Assembly: GCA_037013495.1 (NCBI GenBank)
Contig: CM072810.1
Span: 31,835,843-31,899,842 of the forward strand
Direction: 5' to 3'
DNA length: 64,000 nucleotides
Source of the DNA: Hippophae tibetana
Lineage: Eukaryota > Streptophyta > Magnoliopsida > Rosales > Elaeagnaceae
Below, piece after piece: positions 58,634 to 64,000 of this stretch. Made by a program: the position numbers and the translations under genes. The notes below the pieces were generated by a model, which saw only the letters and a program-made list of their open reading frames with translations, did not search any database and was not told the DNA's origin. The first letter of the stretch is position 1; the number at the start of each line of letters is the position of its first letter.

Positions 58634-60660
58634 ATGGATATTCTTCATCAAAAGATGAATGATTTGTATAGTATTATAAATCCAAATAGTACTTACATTA
58701 AAGTAAGACTAAAATTTAAAGGCTATAACACTTATCATTTACATGCATATATAGATACAAAAGCTAGTATGTGTGTAGCCAGTAAATATGTATTTCCAAA
58801 AGACAACTTGAAACAAGTGCCAAAATATTTAATTGTAAGAATTGCTAATAATACTACAATAAAACTTAATAAGGTATTAAAAGATACTAATATAATGATA
58901 GGAGTAGAAAAATTTTACATTCCTACCATATATCAATAGGAAACAAGAGTAGATTTGTTAAAAGTAAATAATTTCCTAAACTTATATCAACCTTTCACAC
59001 AACATTTTGACAAAATAAGTCTCACAATCTTAAAAGGAGATACCATCTATGTCTCCAAAATAAGAAAAGTTTAACTGTCTCAAACCCAACTTTTATGCAA
59101 AAACATAAAAAGTGAAAACGTGGTAAGATAGAAGACCAACAAAAACCTTATTTAGAAAATATTTCATTAGATATAGAAGAGAAACAAAACTTTTTTCTCA
59201 ATGAAATACAAGAAGACAAAGCCCTAACAAACATTAGAAAACTATTAAAAAAAGCCAGTTCAGAAAATCCTTTGGATTCAAAAATAAATAAATTTAAAAT
59301 AATAGTCAACATAAAAATAAGAGATCCGAACAAGATCATAAGAGGAAATGATTTATATTTCAAAAGACAGGATTGAATTTGGAAAAAAAATTCAAGAAAT
59401 TTTGGAATTAAAAGTCATAATACCAAGTAATTCACCTCACTCTAGTCCAACATTCTTAGTTGAAAACAAAAGCTAAGAAAAGAAGAGAAAAAAAGAGAAT
59501 GGTAATAAACTTTAAAGCACTGAATAAAAGAAACAATTGACGATGGATACTTCATTCCAAAAAATGAAGAACTACTATGATTAATAAAAGGAAAGAAATA
59601 CTTCTCGAGTTTTGATTACAAAAATGGATTTTGGCAAATAAGACTGAATGAATAATTCCAAAAATTAATGGCATTTAGTTGCCCCCAAGGACAATTCCAA
59701 TGGACAGCTATACCATTTGGATTAAAATAAGCTCCATGTATTTTTCAAAGATATATGGATACATTTTCAAGAAATTACAAGATATTTATTGTGTTTACAT
59801 AGATGATATTTGGGTTTTCAGTAATGAATTAAATAAAAATTATTTGGATATTATCAGTATTCTACAAGAATGTAGAAGAGAAGGCATTGTACTCTCTAAA
59901 AAGAAAACAATACTTTCTCAACAAAAGATTAAATACTTAGGGTTGGAAATTGAAGATGGAAAACATAATCTACAACCCTATATACTAAATAATATTTAAG
60001 GTTTTCCTAATGAATTAAAAGATAAAAACCAATTACAGAGATTTTTAAGATGTTTAACATATGTAGAAGCATACACCAAGAAACTTGTAGAAATGAGAAA
60101 ACCATTATAAGAAAAATTGATAAAAGATCATATCTGGAAATGGATAGAAGAAGATACTCTATATATAGATAGAGTAAAAGCAAAGGTAAAACATTTACGA
60201 ACTTTATACCATCTAGGACCAGATGATAAGATGATAATGGAAACATATGCTTTAAGAGAAAATTGGGGAGTAGTTCTTAAAGCAAGAGTAGATGAAAAAG
60301 ATGAATATCTTTGTAGATATATATCGGGATCTTTCCAAGGTTGAAAATTAAATTACCATAGTAATGAAAAAAATATTTAGCTATTAAAAAAACTATTAAG
60401 AAATTTGCAATATATGTTATAAGTTCCAGATTCATTGTTAGAATAGATAAAAGAGTTTTGGTTATTTCTTAAGAACTAATATTGTAGGTGATTACAAATA
60501 AGGAAGATTAGTTAGATGGCAATAGTGGTTCAACCATTATAATTTTGGTGTTGAACATCTTCTAAGCCATAAAAATGGTTTAGTTGATGCCCTTACCAGA
60601 GAATCAGCACCTCTAACTATTTTTATGCTTTCAAGAATGGAACATCTTAATATCAAAATC
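58634..60660 (+). pseudogene. Pararetrovirus protease, reverse transcriptase and RNase H
   Basis: The protease (58634-58939) has the loop YIDTKASMCVASKYVFP; a lysine stands where the active-site glycine belongs. The reverse transcriptase starts around 59350; it keeps VINFKALNKR (near 59505), LAFxxPQGQFQW-like and IPFGLK blocks near 59670-59730, and the catalytic box YIDDI (about 59800). The RNase H part (60117-60344 and on) has NWGVVLKA, but the first catalytic aspartate before it is tyrosine (METYALRENW). It closes with FGVEHLLSHKNGLVDALTRE near 60545-60600. At least eight stops or shifts occur. Confidence 0.85.
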
Positions 60661-62100
60661 AAGATAAAGGAAAAAGAGATAAAATCCTACAGGAAAAACT
60701 TGAGTTGCTATATCTCGAGAAATCTCTTATGGAAACAGGAAAGAAACATGAAGAACTTAATTGTTCAAAACAACCTCTAGAGGCCATAAGCTCAAACGAG
60801 GAATCTACATTAAAAAAGGAAGAACCTAACAATTAACAAAAAACTTCTAAAAACACAAAGCTCTATTGGCAGACGAGGCAAAAAAGAAGAACAAAAAAAC
60901 GTTTATGTGGTCTATAATGGCCCAAAACTAGAAATTTATAACAATTGGGAAAAAGCTAGAAAATCTATTCTAGGAATTAGTAGAGTAACTCATAGAGCCT
61001 TTACCAACAGAATAGAAGCAGAATGTAGTTATGCCAACTACAAAACACCAAAACTGATAACTCTAGACGAAATAGTAAGAAATAATTCTACAACATTACA
61101 ACAACAACCAACAACTCCAAGTAGATTGAAAAATCTTGGAAAGATAGCAAGGCCTTCAGTGCTATTTAGAGAAACATCTCCTTCATAAATAGTAAAACAT
61201 TCAGTACTATTTAGGGAGACATCTCCTAGAACTACTCTAGTCATTGAAAATGAAAAGGATCAATATAGAAACCTCAGCAAACCACAATGGTTAAGTCTCT
61301 ATAACTTGGCCAAAAAATCTACCCAAGAATATATTGAAGATATGAAGTTCTATACTACACACAAGGAATTTCCTATAGGAAGTAAATTCAATATATTGGA
61401 AGAAGCTGATCCAATATTTGGGTTTAAAGCATTTCATGTATGACTAATAGAAAAATTATATCCATGAATTAATTGAAGTGAATTCAATTATTTCTCAAAG
61501 AATTTTAAAAGAGCAATCAAGAACTTCAAAAGGAAGATTAAAGTAGGTAATAAACCTGTTTATCTTAGATTTTTTAGTTCATTAATGGACTAGAATGAAA
61601 AAGGAAGTATTAGTACCAATCACTTCATCAAGATAGGGATTTCTAACATAAACAGAGAAGTTCCCAAACCAAAGGCACTTCCAGAAAGTGAATTCAACAC
61701 AGAAGAACTCTGTATACTAAGAGGTCAAATGTTAGGCCAAATTTACTATGAACTTAGAAAGATTGAAAATTCATCTGAGATTAAAGTAAATTATTCAACT
61801 ATTAAAGTCATCATCATTTCCCATAGTAGCATGACTCTGTTAGAAGAAGATGGTGAAAAAATTACCAATTATAAAACCAATTTTAATTGCAACAACCTAG
61901 AAATTGGTTAAGAAACAAGAAAATTCTACTTCTATGCTAGAAAAGCCACTTAAGACAACAAATGCATTCTCTGCATCAAAGACTGAGAAGATGAAGATTT
62001 TTCATCATCAAAGGAATCGTCGATAGAAAATGACAAAGAAAAATAAGAAAAGAAACTGACTACAGAAGACGACAAAAGAAAGAAAGATGTAGACCCCATA
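60661..62100 (+). pseudogene. Pararetrovirus transactivator / inclusion-body protein
   Basis: The helical N-terminus (KILQEKLELLYLEKSLMETG, from about 60690) is followed after a stop by 60907-61188: VYNGPKLEIYNNWEKARKSI with SYANYKTP. This is the small RNase H N-terminal-like fold that caulimovirid transactivators carry. The central domain follows with SLYNLAKKSTQEYIEDMKFY (about 61290-61345) and FGFKAF-like blocks, then an acidic C-terminus with CILCIKD (about 61970). In living viruses this protein makes inclusion bodies and allows translation of the polycistronic RNA. A ~30-bp block at 61155-61184 is repeated at 61199-61228. Confidence 0.75.
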
Positions 62101-62232
62101 TCTTAGTTGACAATATGTGTCAAGGAAAAAAGTAGTGGCTATCCTTCAAAGTAGAAAAGAAAATGAATTATTAAAGCAAGGGTAAAATAATAATTTTAGT
62201 CTTGTAAATAGGGATTCATTGTTCTATAAAAG

Positions 62233-62242
62233 GAACCCTTAT
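62233..62242 (+). promoter_or_regulatory. Pararetrovirus promoter TATA box
   Basis: CTATAAAAGG lies behind the transactivator, followed by a CA-rich start region (CAAACACACAAATACATAG) about 30 bp downstream. AATAAAATAG at 62424 is about 190 bp further on. TATA box, short distance and poly(A) signal match the terminally redundant pregenomic RNA of caulimovirids. Confidence 0.7.
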
Positions 62243-62422
62243 TATCATTTCCAAACACACAAATACATAGAAATCCAGAGCTCTCTACTGTGAAACACTC
62301 TAGCATAGAAAATCCCTCTATCTAGAAATCTCAAAACCAATAATGTTATACCTAGTAATTATGAGCGGTTAAGCATTCAAGGTTCTTAGTTGGCCTTAAG
62401 TTGTAATAATTATTCTCCAATG

Positions 62423-62430
62423 AATAAAAT
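62423..62430 (+). terminator. Pararetrovirus poly(A) signal
   Basis: AATAAAAT about 190 bp after the TATA box; it would be read only on the second passage of the circular genome. Confidence 0.55.
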
Positions 62431-62598
62431 AGAGTTTAATTACTTTTCTCCAGTAAGTCAACTATTGAACACCATTTATGTATGAATGCAGAAGGCTCAC
62501 TATTGCCAGAAGAGCATTGAGGCTTGAGCAAAGTTGAGGCTTGAGCAAAGTTGAGGCATAACATGCGAAACAAGAGAAGACGAACATAAGAGGCTTGA

Positions 62599-62907
62599 AT
62601 GTTTAAATATTTGCTTACAATAAGAGATAATACTGCTAAAACAAAAAAAATAGAAACTGTTTTTAGAAATAAACAACTAATCATTCCAAATAAGATCAAA
62701 GATAAAAATCTAATTCTATTAGAAACATTTGATAAAGGTTATCTCTATCATTTAAATGAATATTTTAAAGATGAGGATTATGAAACTTATCTTGAAAATT
62801 TTAAAAGATTTAAGACCTTATTAGATATCTATACAGATTATATTAAAGCTATCACAAACATTATAGACCATCCTGTTTCAAGGACATTAAAAGACTATTT
62901 TAGTTAA
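62599..62907 (+). CDS. Small ORF downstream of the pararetrovirus promoter
   Basis: 102 residues, open from an ATG, starting MFKYLLTIRDNTAKTKK. It is basic at first, then rich in Tyr, Asp and Leu (LLETFDKGYLYHLNEYF, then FKDEDYETYLENFKRFK) and predicted mostly helical. No family was recognised. Its place, between leader and movement protein in the circular map, is that of the small first ORFs of caulimovirids. It is one of the few viral frames here without a stop. Confidence 0.45.
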   Translation: MFKYLLTIRDNTAKTKKIETVFRNKQLIIPNKIKDKNLILLETFDKGYLYHLNEYFKDEDYETYLENFKRFKTLLDIYTDYIKAITNIIDHPVSRTLKDYFS

Positions 62908-63074
62908 AAATATGTAAGAATAGAGGAAGAGGAATTCAACAACTTAATGTTTGGATACTACTTCTTTGAAGATTATAAATACCTTGTATGTACACAAGAA
63001 AAACCTACTTGTATACTACGAATAGGACAAAATAATATGCATTCAACACATATGATTTATCAAACTAATACTCT

Positions 63075-63272
63075 ATGAACATCGAATTATTAGTACATAA
63101 ATTAAAACTATTATATTTAATAAATGAAAGAATAATTTTTAATTTTAAAAGACAATTAATGGATTCAGGATTAGAATTAAGTAACCAACATAATGAAGAA
63201 CATAATATACTATGTAATTATAATGAATATAGACGAAAATTAGATTTATACCAAAAAATAATAAGCTTTTAA
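63075..63272 (+). CDS. Second small ORF near the primer site
   Basis: 65 residues, MNIELLVHKLKLLYLINERI onward, helical and charged, with no recognised domain. It ends 90 bp before the primer site. It may be a viral small ORF or the tail of the one before it. Confidence 0.35.
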   Translation: MNIELLVHKLKLLYLINERIIFNFKRQLMDSGLELSNQHNEEHNILCNYNEYRRKLDLYQKIISF

Positions 63273-63361
63273 GACAAATTATTGACTTAAGTAAATACAC
63301 AAAGACCATCAACTATGTCAATATTAACCTCCGATTAAAAATTGTATCAATCTGCAAAAAT

Positions 63362-63374
63362 TGGTATCATAGCC
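63362..63374 (+). other. Pararetrovirus primer-binding site, degenerate
   Basis: TGGTATCATAGCC differs in one base from the TGGTATCAGAGCC primer site used by caulimovirids (initiator tRNA-Met). It lies about 1.1 kb after the TATA box, in the right relative place for a minus-strand start. It is also about 60 bp from the right border repeat. Confidence 0.6.
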
Positions 63375-63414
63375 TAGGAATAGTATTCTAAATAGTAATA
63401 GATGAAAAATTAAC

Positions 63415-63510
63415 ACCATTAAAGTTTAAAGGCATTTTTGATATTTTATAAACCTCGAGGGTATAATTGAAGATATGAAAAACCTCATGGGTATTTGAGA
63501 TATTATTCCT
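63415..63510 (-). repeat. Right border repeat of the pararetrovirus insertion
   Basis: On the minus strand it reads AATAATATCTCAAATACCCA, then TGAGGTTTTTCATATCTTC, TACCCTCGAGGTTTATAAAA and TATCAAAAATGCC. This follows the left border repeat at 55757-55850 (AATATCATAAATATCC, CTCTAAGGTTTCAAAAATTT, AAACTACCCT) in opposite orientation. Confidence 0.55.
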
Positions 63511-63530
63511 AAAAGAAAAGAAAATTAATT

Positions 63531-64000
63531 TTTATATGTTTTATATTTTATATATTTTTAGAAAATTTAAAATTTAAAATATCTAAAGTTATTAATCAAT
63601 AGCCTAGATATTTTAAGATTTTAAATAAAAATCACAATATTTATGACATAAAAATTATTTATGATTTTGATAATAAAAATTTAAAAACATCATTCCTCTC
63701 GACAATGGCCCAAAAAACTTGATAATACTAAATTATTAAGTTTTTAATGTAATACTTTCCCCAAAAATGGTGGCAAAAACTTACTGCAAAAAACATTGAT
63801 ACACAAATTAGGTATATTTTAGATTAACTCACAAGTGATTCGAATGATAAGTGTACTTTCAAGTTCGGTCAAAATAGGAATCACATGGTTTTTAAATAAT
63901 TCAATAAGTTATTAAAAATGAAAAATTAAAGCTAAAAATTATGTGATTAAGTTTAGATTTTTAGAGATTTGAAGTGAAGTAATAGGCAAATAAACATTTA
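63531..64000. other. AT-rich region at the window end
   Basis: No gene or element recognised. Confidence 0.4.

Larger units (their letters stand above)
55958..63400 (+). mobile_element. Endogenous pararetrovirus (Caulimoviridae), decayed
   Basis: About 7.4 kb of colinear caulimovirid sequence: movement protein, coiled-coil virion-associated-like protein, coat protein, protease/reverse transcriptase/RNase H, inclusion-body transactivator, promoter and poly(A) signal, two small ORFs and a primer site. This gene set, with a separate transactivator, fits the caulimovirus/soymovirus/cavemovirus/solendovirus side of the family rather than badnaviruses. There is no integrase. Every gene has stops or shifts and several catalytic residues are altered, so it is a relic that cannot give rise to virus. 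Genus is not assigned. The length is close to one genome, with MP at one end and the primer site at the other. Confidence 0.85.

Overview
The window is AT-rich nuclear DNA of a flowering plant; the species cannot be named from sequence alone. The evidence is one spliced plant gene (a CID5/CID6-type poly(A)-binding-protein interactor), Ty1/Copia and Ty3/Gypsy LTR retrotransposons with plant-type primer sites, a RICESLEEPER-like hAT transposon and an integrated plant pararetrovirus (Caulimoviridae). No bacterial operons, CRISPR arrays, rRNA or tRNA genes were recognised. Almost every long reading frame outside the host gene is a piece of a decayed mobile element.

Layout. 1-6.9 kb: fragments of two LTR families (A and B), a dead Copia integrase, and a Gypsy derivative with LTRs, a gag remnant and no pol. 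6.9-16.3 kb: mostly minus-strand remains, namely two related Copia LTRs (6905-8085 and 14744-15930), a Copia gag next to the second, a Gypsy-type LTR (8195-9550) and a degenerate plant transposon-protein frame (10.3-12.1 kb). 16.5-28 kb: an 11.5 kb Athila/Tat-like Gypsy element with two long LTRs and a dead gag-pol; its 3' LTR is cut short. 28-30.5 kb: LTR remnants. 30.6-36.9 kb: a Copia element with two 1.36 kb LTRs and only gag, joined to the back half of a Copia pol (36.9-38.2 kb). 39.87-43.88 kb: a complete-ended hAT element with an 8-bp target duplication. 44-45 kb: a third minus-strand Copia LTR.

45.9-54.6 kb holds the only convincing host gene. Its coding exons are 52142-52516 and 53976-54143, with a PAM2 motif and a CUE-like domain. 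A structurally complete Copia element (46663-52119, 5-bp duplication GATAG) sits 17 bp upstream of the start codon, probably in the leader exon just after the original 3' splice site. The pyrimidine-rich end of its 3' LTR could serve as a replacement acceptor.

55.76-63.51 kb holds a decayed caulimovirid genome in the order movement protein, coiled-coil protein, coat protein, protease-RT-RNase H, transactivator, promoter/poly(A), small ORFs, primer site. It appears to be about one genome length, opened next to the minus-strand primer site. It is interrupted by a 154-bp Copia-like LTR with its own primer site, and bounded by related repeats in opposite orientation. This nested structure is the most unusual part of the window.

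Boundaries marked approximate come from by-eye comparison of copies; no alignment or database search was run.
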